From contig CALWLH010000037.1 of assembly GCA_944381475.1 (NCBI GenBank), forward strand, positions 1 through 64,000: 64,000 nt of DNA, read 5' to 3'. Positions within the stretch are counted from its first letter, which is position 1, and every line of letters starts with the position of its first letter. Both the position numbers and the translations under genes were made by a program. Source of the stretch: an uncultured Lachnospiraceae bacterium. Lineage in GTDB: Bacteria > Bacillota > Clostridia > Lachnospirales > Lachnospiraceae. This document shows positions 34,711 to 44,026 of this stretch, in pieces. The notes below the pieces were generated by a model, which saw only the letters and a program-made list of their open reading frames with translations, was not told the DNA's origin and did no database searches.

Positions 34711-35790
34711 ATGGGTGTATTTACTGCGGCTCTAAGAGATATAGAGACGATTGAGAGGGGGATTGCTTTGGAGGGCTATATGGGGCTTTTTGATATGGAT
34801 CCGGAATACCGAGCCTGCCTGATGCGGGGGCTGATGAATAAAGATTTGCCGCCGCTCTCCCTGGTGGAGTTTACGAAGCTGGACAGCATATTGGTGTTTG
34901 CCAGGGAAAAGGGGCTGGAGCTGCTTATTATATCCGATCTGGCGCTGACCCGGGAGGTTTTGGAGGCGGATATAAAAGGCATTATTCTGCTGACGGATGT
35001 ACCGGTTCAGGAGGATGTGCACAGATCAGAGGATAGGCTTCTGGGATGCATCTTCAAATATCAGCCGGTTGGACAGATTGCGCAGGAGCTTTTATCTCAG
35101 TACAGGCAGGCGTCCTTTGCCGCACCAGTACTTGGGCGTTGTCCGCAGGTGCTTCAGACCAGCGTTTATGGGATTTATTCCCCTGTAAAGCGGTGCCTGA
35201 AAAGTTCTTTCTCTATCGCATTGGCACAGATTATGGGGGAGCGCAGGCCCACGCTTCTCGTAAGCTTCGAGGAGTATTCCGCATTGCCTGCCATGCTGGA
35301 TATTCTGGAGGCGCCCTCTGCGCCCAATCTCTCAGACGCCCTCTATTATTATCTGCAGAATACGCTTTCGGAGCATCAGTCGGAACTCATCGCCGCGTCT
35401 CACAGCTTTGATTTTATCTCTCCTGTCAAAAATCCTGATGATCTGGAGGGGCTGGCACCGGAGGATGTGATAGGCTTCATCCAATATTTTGTCCGGGAAT
35501 GCCGCTACAGCTGTTTGGTGATTGACTTTGGAGATAGAATTTCCGGAATAAACAGGATCCTGCCCTGCTGCAGCAGGGTGTTCATGCCGGTTAAGGCGGA
35601 CTGGATTTCCGAGAAAAAAAAGAAGCAGTATTTAGACTATGTAGGCCGGACGAATCCAGAGCTTCTTACCAAGCTTCAGGAGGTGCATCCCCCCTATCAC
35701 CACATTGGCAGAGAGAGCAGGGGACAGTGGGGGAAATTTGACGGGCTGGTGTCCGGAGAATTTTACGACTATGTCCGCCAATGCCTGTAG
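34711..35790 (+). CDS. TadZ/CpaE-like pilus assembly protein
   Basis: 359 aa, first gene of the pilus operon. The N-terminal third (LDSILVFAREKGLELLIISD, GIILLTDVP) looks like a receiver-type domain; the remainder resembles a ParA/MinD-fold ATPase without an intact Walker A, as seen in clostridial TadZ-like proteins. TadZ/CpaE localises the pilus machine. ATG 34711 has no ribosome site and lies within a hairpin; ATG 34780 has GGAGG upstream and could be the true start. The call depends on position before tadA. Confidence 0.65.
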   Translation: MGVFTAALRDIETIERGIALEGYMGLFDMDPEYRACLMRGLMNKDLPPLSLVEFTKLDSILVFAREKGLELLIISDLALTREVLEADIKGIILLTDVPVQEDVHRSEDRLLGCIFKYQPVGQIAQELLSQYRQASFAAPVLGRCPQVLQTSVYGIYSPVKRCLKSSFSIALAQIMGERRPTLLVSFEEYSALPAMLDILEAPSAPNLSDALYYYLQNTLSEHQSELIAASHSFDFISPVKNPDDLEGLAPEDVIGFIQYFVRECRYSCLVIDFGDRISGINRILPCCSRVFMPVKADWISEKKKKQYLDYVGRTNPELLTKLQEVHPPYHHIGRESRGQWGKFDGLVSGEFYDYVRQCL

Positions 35791-35808
35791 GAGATGAAAG
35801 AGGTAAAT

Positions 35809-37053
35809 ATGAACAGAAAGAAGCTGGCACTGGAGATCAGAGCGCAGGTACTGCTGCTTTTGGGTCATGAGGAGGAGATGTCCGATGAGGCGGTTTTAAG
35901 GGTGATTGAGGGATGTATCAGGGATAGAACGGTGGGGATGTATCTGTCGATACAGGATCGGGGGCAGCTTAAAAGATATATCTTCGATTCCATCCGCAGA
36001 CTGGATATTCTAAGCGCCTGCCTGGAGGATGAGGAGATTACAGAGATTATGGTCAACGGTCCCGAAAGAATTTTTGTGGAGAAGGGCGGTGTGCTGGTGC
36101 GTTATCCAGAGCATTTTTTAGAACCGAGGCTTTTAGACAATCTGATTCAGCAGATCGTGTCGCGGGTCAATCGTCAGATTAACGAGGCGGAGCCCATTGT
36201 GGATGCCCGCCTGGAAGACGGTTCCCGGGTAAATATCGTGCTAAAGCCCATTGCTCTGGAGGGGCCGGTGATGACCATCCGCAAGTTTTCAAGAAAGCGC
36301 ATGAGTATGGAAAGCCTGATCGAAAGCGGAAGCATCTCGAGGGAGGCGGCCATGTATCTGAAAATCCTGGTAGAAGCCCGTTACAATATATTTATCAGCG
36401 GCGGTACAGGATCTGGAAAGACCACGCTCCTAAATTGTCTTTCAGAATACATTGACCAAAATCAGCGCGTGATCACCGTGGAGGATTCCGCTGAGCTGCA
36501 GCTGCAAGGCATTGAAAATCTGGTACGGCTGGAAACCAGAAACGCAGGCTCCGAGGGCGTCAGGCCCATTACCATCCGGGAACTAATCCGCAGCGCCCTG
36601 CGGATGCGGCCCGACCGGCTGATTGTGGGGGAGGTTCGGGGAGGAGAGGCCCTGGATATGCTTCAGGCCATGAATACCGGACACGATGGCTCCCTGTCCA
36701 CAGGTCATGCCAACTCTCCGGCAGATATGCTAAGACGTCTGGAAACCATGGTGCTGATGGCGGTGGATATCCCGCTTTCTGCCGTCAGGGGACAGATATC
36801 TTCCGCACTAGACATTCTGATCCAGATTGGCAGGCTTCGGGATGGCAGCAGGCGGGTTCTTTCGATCCAGGAGGTGGATCCCCTGGAGCAGGGGGAGATT
36901 CCTCTTCACACACTGTTTATTTTTGAAGAAAGGGGGGAGCAGAATGGCAAAGTTATCGGGGAGCTATGTTTCACGGGGGAGCCCCTCCATTTTCAGGAAA
37001 AGCTCAGACGGGCGGGAAAAAGCCTTCAAGCAGGGGCGGGGAGACTGGATTAG
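35809..37053 (+). CDS. tadA: Tad pilus assembly ATPase TadA/CpaF
   Basis: 414 aa secretion ATPase. [19 protein letters not shown], Walker [20 protein letters not shown] near residue 195, VEDSAELQL (Asp box), Walker B-region [20 protein letters not shown] and [13 protein letters not shown] (His box) are complete. It powers Flp pilus assembly. ATG 35809 follows AAAGAGG; ATG 35794 is in frame but badly placed. Its end overlaps tadB by 110 bases. Confidence 0.92.
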   Translation: MNRKKLALEIRAQVLLLLGHEEEMSDEAVLRVIEGCIRDRTVGMYLSIQDRGQLKRYIFDSIRRLDILSACLEDEEITEIMVNGPERIFVEKGGVLVRYPEHFLEPRLLDNLIQQIVSRVNRQINEAEPIVDARLEDGSRVNIVLKPIALEGPVMTIRKFSRKRMSMESLIESGSISREAAMYLKILVEARYNIFISGGTGSGKTTLLNCLSEYIDQNQRVITVEDSAELQLQGIENLVRLETRNAGSEGVRPITIRELIRSALRMRPDRLIVGEVRGGEALDMLQAMNTGHDGSLSTGHANSPADMLRRLETMVLMAVDIPLSAVRGQISSALDILIQIGRLRDGSRRVLSIQEVDPLEQGEIPLHTLFIFEERGEQNGKVIGELCFTGEPLHFQEKLRRAGKSLQAGAGRLD

Positions 37054-37744
37054 CCTGCTGATGGCCCTTGGCGTCGCAGTGGCTTTGGCATGGCTGTTTT
37101 ACAGGGATGTCCGGGCAGTCTGTCTGACTTTGCCGGCAGGGGTGGTGTTCTATCTGGAGCAGAGCAAAAAAAGGCGCCTGGTATGTATACAGGAGCGGCG
37201 CAGTCAGTGCAAGGATGCTCTTTTGGCGGTTTCCTCCGCCCTCTCGGCGGGATATGCCCTGGAGAATGCCCTGCCCCAGGCTGGGAAAGCGGTGGGCAGA
37301 ATCTGGGGAGAGGAGCACCTCTTTGTTCAGGAATGGAACAGGATGGAAAGAGGTATAAAGCTCCATATCCCGGCAGAGCAGCTGCTGGCCGATTTTGCCC
37401 TTCGCCTGGAGCTTCCTGAGATGGAACAGCTGGCTGGGCTTTTGGCTGTGGCCAGGCGCAGCGGCGGAGGGCTGGGAGCTCTTATGAAAACCACCGCCGC
37501 CCAGATGGAGGAGCGGATTCGGGTGGAGGGGGAGATCAGGACCCATCTGACAGAGAAGCGAACGGAGCTTTCCATCATGCTTTTGATGCCTCCGGGAATA
37601 CTGCTGTATCTACAGATATTCTCCTATGGAATCATCGCGGCGCTCTATGAAACGCTGTGGGGTCATATCTTTATGACCATTTGTCTTGTGATATATGGCC
37701 TTGGGTGGTGGCTGGGCATGAGAATCCTGGATATCCGCATGTGA
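36944..37744 (+). CDS. tadB: Tad inner-membrane platform protein TadB
   Basis: 266 aa from ATG 36944 (GGGGGGAG upstream), which lies inside tadA in another frame. Two membrane segments near residues 35-65, a cytoplasmic T2SF/GspF-type four-helix domain (KDALLAVSSALSAGYALENA, ARRSGGGLGALMKTTAAQME), and C-terminal membrane helices at about 205-260. It forms the platform with TadC. Confidence 0.85.
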   Translation: MAKLSGSYVSRGSPSIFRKSSDGREKAFKQGRGDWISLLMALGVAVALAWLFYRDVRAVCLTLPAGVVFYLEQSKKRRLVCIQERRSQCKDALLAVSSALSAGYALENALPQAGKAVGRIWGEEHLFVQEWNRMERGIKLHIPAEQLLADFALRLELPEMEQLAGLLAVARRSGGGLGALMKTTAAQMEERIRVEGEIRTHLTEKRTELSIMLLMPPGILLYLQIFSYGIIAALYETLWGHIFMTICLVIYGLGWWLGMRILDIRM

Positions 37745-37810
37745 GAAGGAAAGGTGGATTCCATGTCCGTCCTGGCAGCGGTAAGAGGTGGTTTTAAGAG
37801 GGGAGGCACA

Positions 37811-39184
37811 ATGAAGATTTTTATAATATTGGGTTTTTTGACAGTGGTTTTTGGCTGTTTTACATTTTTTCCCCCTGTGTTTGAAAAGGTATTTCGCTTC
37901 TGGTATGGGCGCAAGGGACCCCAGCTGCGGGAAAAATACCGTTCCATAGAGGTGCGAAGCAGCCCGGAGAACACAATGCGCCGTGAGTTGTATGCAAGGC
38001 TTCGCATGATGTGGCTGCTGTTGTTTATAGGATTTCTGGCGGGTCTGCTCTTTTCGCTCTTTGACGGCGGGGGTGAAATTCTGGAAGCTCTTGAGCGGCC
38101 CACCTTCGGGGAGGGAGAGTCAAGGGTGGAGCTGATAGCGGAGCATGGGGGGCAGAGTGATTTGGTACAGCTGACAATCAGGGAACAAAGTCCTGCGTCC
38201 GAGGAGCTGGAGCGCTTTTTTGCGTCTGCCAGCGAGGCGGCGCTGAAACAGGTTCTGGGTGATAATGAGGATTTTTCCCATGTCACCAGGAAGCTGAATC
38301 TGATCACCGGTATGGATGGGGGAATTGAAATCAAATGGCAGGTTTCTGACCCTGGGGTGATCAGTGTATCGGGAGTGATCGGTGAGAATATTCCAATGGA
38401 AGGAGCTGGGGTGGAGATTGTCATGAATATGACATACGGGGGTTTTTCAAGAAGCTTCAAAATCCCCGTAACAGTCTGGCCAGACGAAAACGCTGAGGAT
38501 GGGAGGTCTGCGCTGACGGCATACATCAATGACGCCATTGCAGAAGACCCGGAGGCGCCCCAGGCTGCGCTTCCAAAGGAATACAAGGACAGTGCGCTGA
38601 TCTTGCGCCGGAAGGAACACACCACCGGACAAAATCTGGCGCTGCTCTTTCTCATCGCTGCACTTCTGATGGCGATTCGGGCAGGGAGCAGGCTAGAGGA
38701 AGCCTTTGCGAAGCGGAACCGAAGTCTTGAAGAAGATTATCCGGATATTGTTTCCAGGCTGGCCATTCTGTTTTCTGCTGGTCTGACCATACCCGCGGCA
38801 TGGGAACGTCTTGCGGCGGACTATGAGCGGGAGCTGACTAAGAACAAAAGCATACGCTATGGCTACGAGGAGCTGAGGTTAACAGCGCTGGAGCTGGCAA
38901 ACACAGGGTATTCTGATAGGGTATTTTACGATTTTGGAAAACGCTGCGGCAGCGGCCGCTATATGAGGCTGGCGGATATTTTGGATCAGAACATGAGAAA
39001 GGGCACTATGCAGCTGACTGTTTTTATGGAACAGGAGGCGGCACAGGCCTTTGAGCTGCGGAAACTGCAGGCGGCAAAGACCGGAGAGGAGGCGGGAGCA
39101 AAGCTTCTGCTTCCCATGATGATGATGTTTGGGCTGGTTATTGCCATGGTGGTCGTTCCGGCCTGGAGCGGCATGAAATTATAG
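37811..39184 (+). CDS. tadC: Tad inner-membrane platform protein TadC
   Basis: 457 aa from ATG 37811 (GGGGAGG upstream); the frame is open from 37754. N-terminal membrane helices, an unusual extracytoplasmic region of about 190 residues (about 95-285, acidic, beta-rich), another helix near residue 275-295, then the GspF-like domain (SRLAILFSAGLTIPAAWERL, LADILDQNMRKGT) and a final helix. The inserted extracellular region is longer than in classical TadC. Confidence 0.82.
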   Translation: MKIFIILGFLTVVFGCFTFFPPVFEKVFRFWYGRKGPQLREKYRSIEVRSSPENTMRRELYARLRMMWLLLFIGFLAGLLFSLFDGGGEILEALERPTFGEGESRVELIAEHGGQSDLVQLTIREQSPASEELERFFASASEAALKQVLGDNEDFSHVTRKLNLITGMDGGIEIKWQVSDPGVISVSGVIGENIPMEGAGVEIVMNMTYGGFSRSFKIPVTVWPDENAEDGRSALTAYINDAIAEDPEAPQAALPKEYKDSALILRRKEHTTGQNLALLFLIAALLMAIRAGSRLEEAFAKRNRSLEEDYPDIVSRLAILFSAGLTIPAAWERLAADYERELTKNKSIRYGYEELRLTALELANTGYSDRVFYDFGKRCGSGRYMRLADILDQNMRKGTMQLTVFMEQEAAQAFELRKLQAAKTGEEAGAKLLLPMMMMFGLVIAMVVVPAWSGMKL

Positions 39185-39193
39185 GAGGGGCTT

Positions 39194-39418
39194 ATGGAAA
39201 GAAGCGAATTGAAAAAGAAGGAATCCTTTGCAACGCGGAATGAGACACAGGTCTGGAAAAAAGAACGCGTTCTTGACGAAGGGGGGATGTCAACGGTGGA
39301 GATCATCCTCATCCTGGTGGTGCTGATCGCTTTGGTGGTCATTTTCAGGGATCAGATCACAGCACTGGTAAACAACATATTTGCCAGCATTAACAGAAGT
39401 GCTGCGGGTATTTACTGA
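39194..39418 (+). CDS. Flp-type pilin
   Basis: 74 aa. A charged leader ending in GG31 is followed by MSTVEIILILVVLIALVVIF: the class III signal cleavage site with Glu at position 5 of the mature protein (E36). The mature pilin is about 43 residues, nearly all one hydrophobic helix. TadV should process it. It is the predicted major pilus subunit. Confidence 0.88.
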   Translation: MERSELKKKESFATRNETQVWKKERVLDEGGMSTVEIILILVVLIALVVIFRDQITALVNNIFASINRSAAGIY

Positions 39419-39497
39419 CTCATAGATGAATGGGCGCAGGACAAAGCTTATTTTAATGCAGTTATTCTTTGGGTGTATAAAGCCCAGTGGGGGCTAT

Positions 39498-41045
39498 ATG
39501 TGTGAAGGGGGAGCTATGGGAGGCAGGACGCAGTTAAAAGCAGCAAATTCTTTGCAGGGCTCCATCACGGTGTACTGCTCCCTTGTGCTTCTTCTCATGG
39601 CTGCGCTGATCGGCAGCCTTCTGGAAAGCGCGCACCTGGCAGGTGTAGGGGTAAGGGCGGTTCAGGTGATGGCCACAGGGCTGGACAGTCTCTTTTCCAT
39701 GTATGACCAGGGGCTTTATGAGCAGTATGGTCTGCTGTTTTTAAACGAAGAGCTTCTAAGTCTTTCTCTGGAAGAGCAGCTGGAGGAGTTTGTGTTTCAA
39801 AACGCGGATTTGAACCAGGGGTTTTCTGTCAGGACACCTCAGTTTCTGGCTTTTTGTCCGGAGGAGGTCTGTATTGACGCGCTTTACTATGCGGTGGATG
39901 ACGAAGGGATTTTTCTGGAGAGGCAGGTGCTGGAACTGATGAAGTATCAGGAAACAGCTTCTCTGCTGGGGCAGCTTCAATCCTATCTGGCGCAGATTGC
40001 CAACGGGGATCAGGCTTACAGCTATGTGGTGGAGCAAAACGGGGATTATGAGGAGACGGACTGGGGGGAATTGGCTGGATTGGAAGAGGACGCCGGCCAA
40101 ACAGGGGGAGAAACTCTGCCACCCTCTGGGGAAGGGGAGACCTCTGAGATTACACAGGAGGATATTGACGCCTCTCTGGAGGGCAGCATCATTACCCAGG
40201 TTCAAGGGTTGCTGACAGATACGCTACTCAGTCTGTTTGTGGATGATATGTCCGCGGTTTCGGAAAAGAGCAGAAGGGAGGAGGTTTCCTTTGGAGTATC
40301 TCATAATATTGCAGTTGATGGCGGGCTGATGGAGGATTTGGGAAGATCGGTGCTGTACAACGAATATCTGATGCAGTACATGGGGAGCTTTCTTCACCCC
40401 TCGGGGGGAGCTGGGCTGGACTATGAGCTGGAGTACATTCTTGGAGGAGCGCAGAGTGATAAGGAAAATCTGCTGACGGTTTTTACGCGGCTTCTCTTTA
40501 CAAGAATGGGCTTGAACATTATTTTTCTGTTGGCAAACCACAGCCACAGCCAGGAGGCGGAGCTTATGGCCGGAACTCTGGTGGGTTGGACAGGAATTGT
40601 ACCACTGGTGAAGGCGGTAAAGCTTCTGCTGATAGCAGTCTGGGCCTTTGCGGAAAGTATTCTTGATGTGAGAGCGCTGCTTTGCGGAAAAAAGGTTGCC
40701 TTTTTTAAAAGCGGCAGTACATGGAATACCAGCATTTCCGACTGTGTTGCCCGGGTGGCGGCTGGAGACAGGGCGGAAGCGAGCAGCAGTGGGATTGGGT
40801 ACGAGATATATCTGCGAATATTTTTACTTTCGCAGAATATGCAGGAAAAATGTCTGCGCACCATGAACCTGATCCAATGGAATTTGAAGGAAAGGGGGCA
40901 GGGCTTTTCCTTTTCCAGCTGCGTTTATGGTATGGAGGTAACGATGAGGTACAGCGCAAAGCCTGTATTTGTCAGTATGTACGCAGGCGTGTACAGAGGA
41001 GAGGAAAGCTTTGGGGGCAGCGTTGGCTGGTCCCAGACATATTAA
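39498..41045 (+). CDS. DUF5702 domain-containing protein of the Tad locus
   Basis: About 515 aa; start uncertain between ATG 39426, 39498 and 39516. The N-terminal GSITVYCSLVLLLMAALIGSL is a pseudopilin-like hydrophobic helix, followed by a long mostly extracytoplasmic region and a second membrane region near the middle (TGIVPLVKAVKLLLIAVWAF). DUF5702 proteins are constant members of clostridial Tad loci with no assigned mechanism; a role as large minor pseudopilin or assembly scaffold is an inference. Confidence 0.75.
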   Translation: MCEGGAMGGRTQLKAANSLQGSITVYCSLVLLLMAALIGSLLESAHLAGVGVRAVQVMATGLDSLFSMYDQGLYEQYGLLFLNEELLSLSLEEQLEEFVFQNADLNQGFSVRTPQFLAFCPEEVCIDALYYAVDDEGIFLERQVLELMKYQETASLLGQLQSYLAQIANGDQAYSYVVEQNGDYEETDWGELAGLEEDAGQTGGETLPPSGEGETSEITQEDIDASLEGSIITQVQGLLTDTLLSLFVDDMSAVSEKSRREEVSFGVSHNIAVDGGLMEDLGRSVLYNEYLMQYMGSFLHPSGGAGLDYELEYILGGAQSDKENLLTVFTRLLFTRMGLNIIFLLANHSHSQEAELMAGTLVGWTGIVPLVKAVKLLLIAVWAFAESILDVRALLCGKKVAFFKSGSTWNTSISDCVARVAAGDRAEASSSGIGYEIYLRIFLLSQNMQEKCLRTMNLIQWNLKERGQGFSFSSCVYGMEVTMRYSAKPVFVSMYAGVYRGEESFGGSVGWSQTY

Positions 41046-41109
41046 ACCAGAGAATCCTTTGGCTGCACGAAGAACAGGAATTATTTAGAGAAAGGGGAGT
41101 GGGGAAGAA

Positions 41110-42179
41110 ATGTCTGTCTGTTCCGTACCGGTTTTCAAAGAAGATTGTCATAATTTATTATTTTGCAGTTCTGATCAACGCCTCGGACAGAAGGCTGCAA
41201 TGTTCTATCAATCCTATTATGGTCATATATATGCCTCCATCCAAACACAGTCCGGTTTATCCACTGGAAGCAGGACAGGCATTTCTTCCCGGCGCCCTTT
41301 TGTACGGAGGGAAGCATAACCGTTGAGGCCGCGTTGGTGCTTCCCCTGTTCTTTTTGGTTCTGGCAGGCTTCCTGTTTTATTTTCAGCTGATGACCCTGC
41401 AGCTTAGGCTTGCCAGCGGCCTGGAACAGACTGGACAGCAGATCGCAAAGGTTTATCATCTGGATAACGTTATTCCGGACATTTTTTTCGGCAAAGAGTC
41501 GGGGGATGAGGAGGGTATCGGCCAAAAGATAAAGGAATATGGCGGTGAGCTGGTGGTTTTTGGGCTTACCGGAGTCTTCCTGAAGAATGCGCTTTTGGAG
41601 TATGCCGGTGAGGACTTTTTGGATGAGAGCTGTATAAAGAACGGAAGCGACGGAATGATCTGCTTCGTACTGGCGGAGGAACAGACGCTGGAGCTTCGGG
41701 TGACATATCAGGTGACCATTCCATTTCTGCCGGGGGAGTATATTACAATCCCCGTGACCCAGAGAGTTGTCCGGCGAATGTGGGTTGGAGTGGCTGCGGA
41801 GCCGGAGGCGGATAATTTGGAGGAGCCGGAGGCGGAGGAGGCGCAGGTTACAGTTTATGTGACCCGGTACGGCACCGTATATCATCTGTACAGGAGCTGC
41901 AGCGCCTTAAAGCGCAGTATTCGTTCCTGCGGATATGCCTCCATCGGTCAGCAGAGAAATAATCAGGGGGCCTGCTACGAACCCTGCAGCCAGTGTATCC
42001 GGGGGAATGCCAATGCCATTGTCTATGTGACCTTGGACGGAAGGCGTTATCACAACAGTATCAGCTGTCAGGCTCTGCAACGGTATATAGAGGAAATTCC
42101 GGTCGAGGAAGCGGGGGATAAGAGGCTGTGCAGCTATTGCAGAAAACGACAGGAGGAGGAACATGGAGCTTTGGAGTGA
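41110..42179 (+). CDS. TadE-like pseudopilin, product requires a -1 frameshift
   Basis: ATG 41110 has a GGGGA ribosome site and opens a 69-codon frame ending at TAA 41317. The TadE-like part (TEGSITVEAALVLPLFFLVL) lies in the -1 frame, which has no ATG, GTG or TTG before TTG 41334, already inside the membrane helix. The two frames join at C-CCT-TTT (41295-41301), giving RRPF-CTEGSITVEAA and a 356 aa protein. After the helix comes a globular part and two C-terminal repeats of a Cys/His module (VYVTRYGTVYHLYRSCSALK with PCSQC, and VYVTLDGRRYHNSISCQALQ with CSYC), probably metal-binding. It is a frameshift mutant, a sequencing error or a programmed frameshift gene. Confidence 0.7.
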
Positions 42180-42603
42180 GGGGGCGCTGGTGCTGTTTCT
42201 TGCAGGCAGCCTTGGACAGGATATAAAAAAACAAAGAATATCTCTTTGGTGGTTTTGCTTAAACGGGCTGGCAGCGGCTCTTCTGGCATACTTCTCAGAA
42301 ACAGATTTCATATCTTTGCTTACAGGACTTTTGCCGGGAATCATCCTGTTTTTGGCTGCTGCCGCCACAAAGGAACGGATAGGAAAGGGGGACGCGGGAA
42401 TGGTGATGCTTCTGGGAATGTATCTAGGACTGTGGGCGTGTCTGGCGGTGCTGATTATGAGCTGTACTCTTTTGGCTGCTGCAGGTGTCTGTATGTTGCT
42501 CCGGCACCGTGTTAGTCTGAAAAGGCATCTGATCTTTTCCCCCTTCCTGTGTGCCGGGTATATACTCTGGCGGATGCTGTCTTTAGCACAGGAGTTTGCA
42601 TGA
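42163..42603 (+). CDS. Prepilin peptidase TadV/CpaA (A24 family)
   Basis: 146 aa, four or five membrane helices. Catalytic aspartates are D20 (GQDIKKQRI) and D77 (GKGD, the GxGD protease motif). It should cleave the Flp pilin and the TadE-like pseudopilins after Gly. It overlaps the preceding gene by 17 bases and its stop overlaps the next start. Confidence 0.87.
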   Translation: MELWSEGALVLFLAGSLGQDIKKQRISLWWFCLNGLAAALLAYFSETDFISLLTGLLPGIILFLAAAATKERIGKGDAGMVMLLGMYLGLWACLAVLIMSCTLLAAAGVCMLLRHRVSLKRHLIFSPFLCAGYILWRMLSLAQEFA

Positions 42604-43124
42604 GGGGGAAAAGGGGCAGCATCACTGTGGAGGCCAGCATTGTGATGACGGCTGCTCTGTTTATGACGATCTTCCTGTTTTTCATGGCTGCTTATTTCCA
42701 TGATATGCACAGGCTTCAGGCATTGTTCACCCGCCAGGTATGGGAGCTTCGGGCAGATATAATCCGTCATCAGAAGGAGACGGGAAAAATAGACTGGGAG
42801 CAGTGGATGGAGGAACCCCTTTTTTGGAGACTATCATCCGGCTTTGAAGAGGAGGAGCTGGCATTTGCCCGGGCCCTGGAGGAGGCGTGCAGGATGTGGT
42901 TTGGAAATGCATGCAGCTTCTCCGTGGAGCTTTCCGCACAGGGGGCAGCCATCGCCTATGAGGGCTTCTATCATTTTCCGCTGCAGACAGGCTTTGACAG
43001 TGACGCAGGGATATATTACCAGGGCAGCGCAGAGCTGTCCGGCACGGAGCCGGAGGAGTGGATTCGGTTTATCGGAGGTATTGTAAGAGGATTTGGCGGA
43101 GAGGAGCAGGAAGATGGAGATTGA
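42600..43124 (+). CDS. TadE-like minor pilin
   Basis: 174 aa from ATG 42600 (AGGAG upstream, ATGA overlap with tadV). The N terminus MRGKRGSITVEASIVMTAAL is a short basic leader with a class III-like G-SITVE processing site, then one hydrophobic helix and an extracytoplasmic domain of about 130 residues. It overlaps the next gene start by 11 bases. Confidence 0.82.
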   Translation: MRGKRGSITVEASIVMTAALFMTIFLFFMAAYFHDMHRLQALFTRQVWELRADIIRHQKETGKIDWEQWMEEPLFWRLSSGFEEEELAFARALEEACRMWFGNACSFSVELSAQGAAIAYEGFYHFPLQTGFDSDAGIYYQGSAELSGTEPEEWIRFIGGIVRGFGGEEQEDGD

Positions 43125-43857
43125 GCTTATTCGGAATCAGAACAGAAACTATGTGAGCATCCGGCTGCAGGAAGGACAGTTTTATGCCCATGAGCGCAGT
43201 ATGCTGGCCTACAACCAGATACCGGGCTTCTTACCCGTGAATATAAGATATGTGGATGAGCTGGTGCATGTAGAATACAGTCTTTTGGGCATGCAGTCTT
43301 TATCAGCATATTTTGTACACCGGCGCTTTAGTGAGGAGCAGATCATTTGGCTGGTCCGGTCTTTGTTTGACGTCCAGACACAGCTTTTAGAGTACATGCT
43401 GTCGCCGGACGGGCTTATTTTGGACCCGGATTATGTGTTTTTGGACGCGGATGAAATGCGGATGCGCTTTTGTTATCGCCCGGGAGAGCGGGGAACTGTG
43501 GAGAAAAATGTACAGTCCCTGCTTCAATACATACTGGATCACGTGGATTTTAATGACCAGAGGGCGGTGACGCTGGCTTATGGACTGTATCATCTGGAGC
43601 ATGGGGGAGGAGATGTCTTAAATACGTTGAAGGGCTATATAGAGAAAAGAACAGGGAGCATTTTGGGTCAAGGGGGCTTTGACAAAAACTCCGGGGAGGA
43701 GCAAGAGGAAGAGGATGAAATTGCGGGAGGGAAGGACTGCTCCAGAGAGGAAGGATGTTCAATATCATCCCGCCAGGGCCTGCTCCGCCGTTTCTTTCGT
43801 CGGAAAAGCAAAAGGGAGCTGCTTTTGGCGGATAAAGCATATATTCATGGACAATAG
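43114..43857 (+). CDS. DUF6382 domain-containing protein
   Basis: 247 aa from ATG 43114 (GGAGCAGGAAG upstream). The N-terminal 175 residues (ELIRNQNRNYVSIRLQEGQF, LSPDGLILDPDYVFLDAD, MRFCYRPG) match the DUF6382 type found at the ends of clostridial Tad loci. Many relatives continue into an FHA phosphopeptide-binding domain; here only a Glu-rich then Arg/Lys-rich tail of about 60 residues follows. Last gene of the pilus operon. Confidence 0.72.
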   Translation: MEIELIRNQNRNYVSIRLQEGQFYAHERSMLAYNQIPGFLPVNIRYVDELVHVEYSLLGMQSLSAYFVHRRFSEEQIIWLVRSLFDVQTQLLEYMLSPDGLILDPDYVFLDADEMRMRFCYRPGERGTVEKNVQSLLQYILDHVDFNDQRAVTLAYGLYHLEHGGGDVLNTLKGYIEKRTGSILGQGGFDKNSGEEQEEEDEIAGGKDCSREEGCSISSRQGLLRRFFRRKSKRELLLADKAYIHGQ

Positions 43858-44026
43858 ACATTGGAGTTGGGGAAAGCTTGCCTTCTGCTATGCAGAGGGC
43901 GAGTTTTTTGTTGATTTTCTTTCTGTTTCGTTATACACTAAGGATGAAAGGCTTTACTGACCCGCAGACCTTATGAAAATAAATCTGCTGGCGCAGATAT
44001 TTGAAGATAGAAGCAGGTAGGATATA

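Noticed and set aside
40721-41326. A 201-codon + strand open frame overlapping the DUF5702 gene
   Set aside because: Its first half is an out-of-frame shadow of the DUF5702 gene and it lacks a ribosome site; the useful signal in this interval is the 41110 frame with the -1 continuation.
43679-43960. A 93-codon + strand open frame at the end of the Tad operon
   Set aside because: Mostly a shadow of the DUF6382 gene; the part beyond 43857 is short and unsupported.
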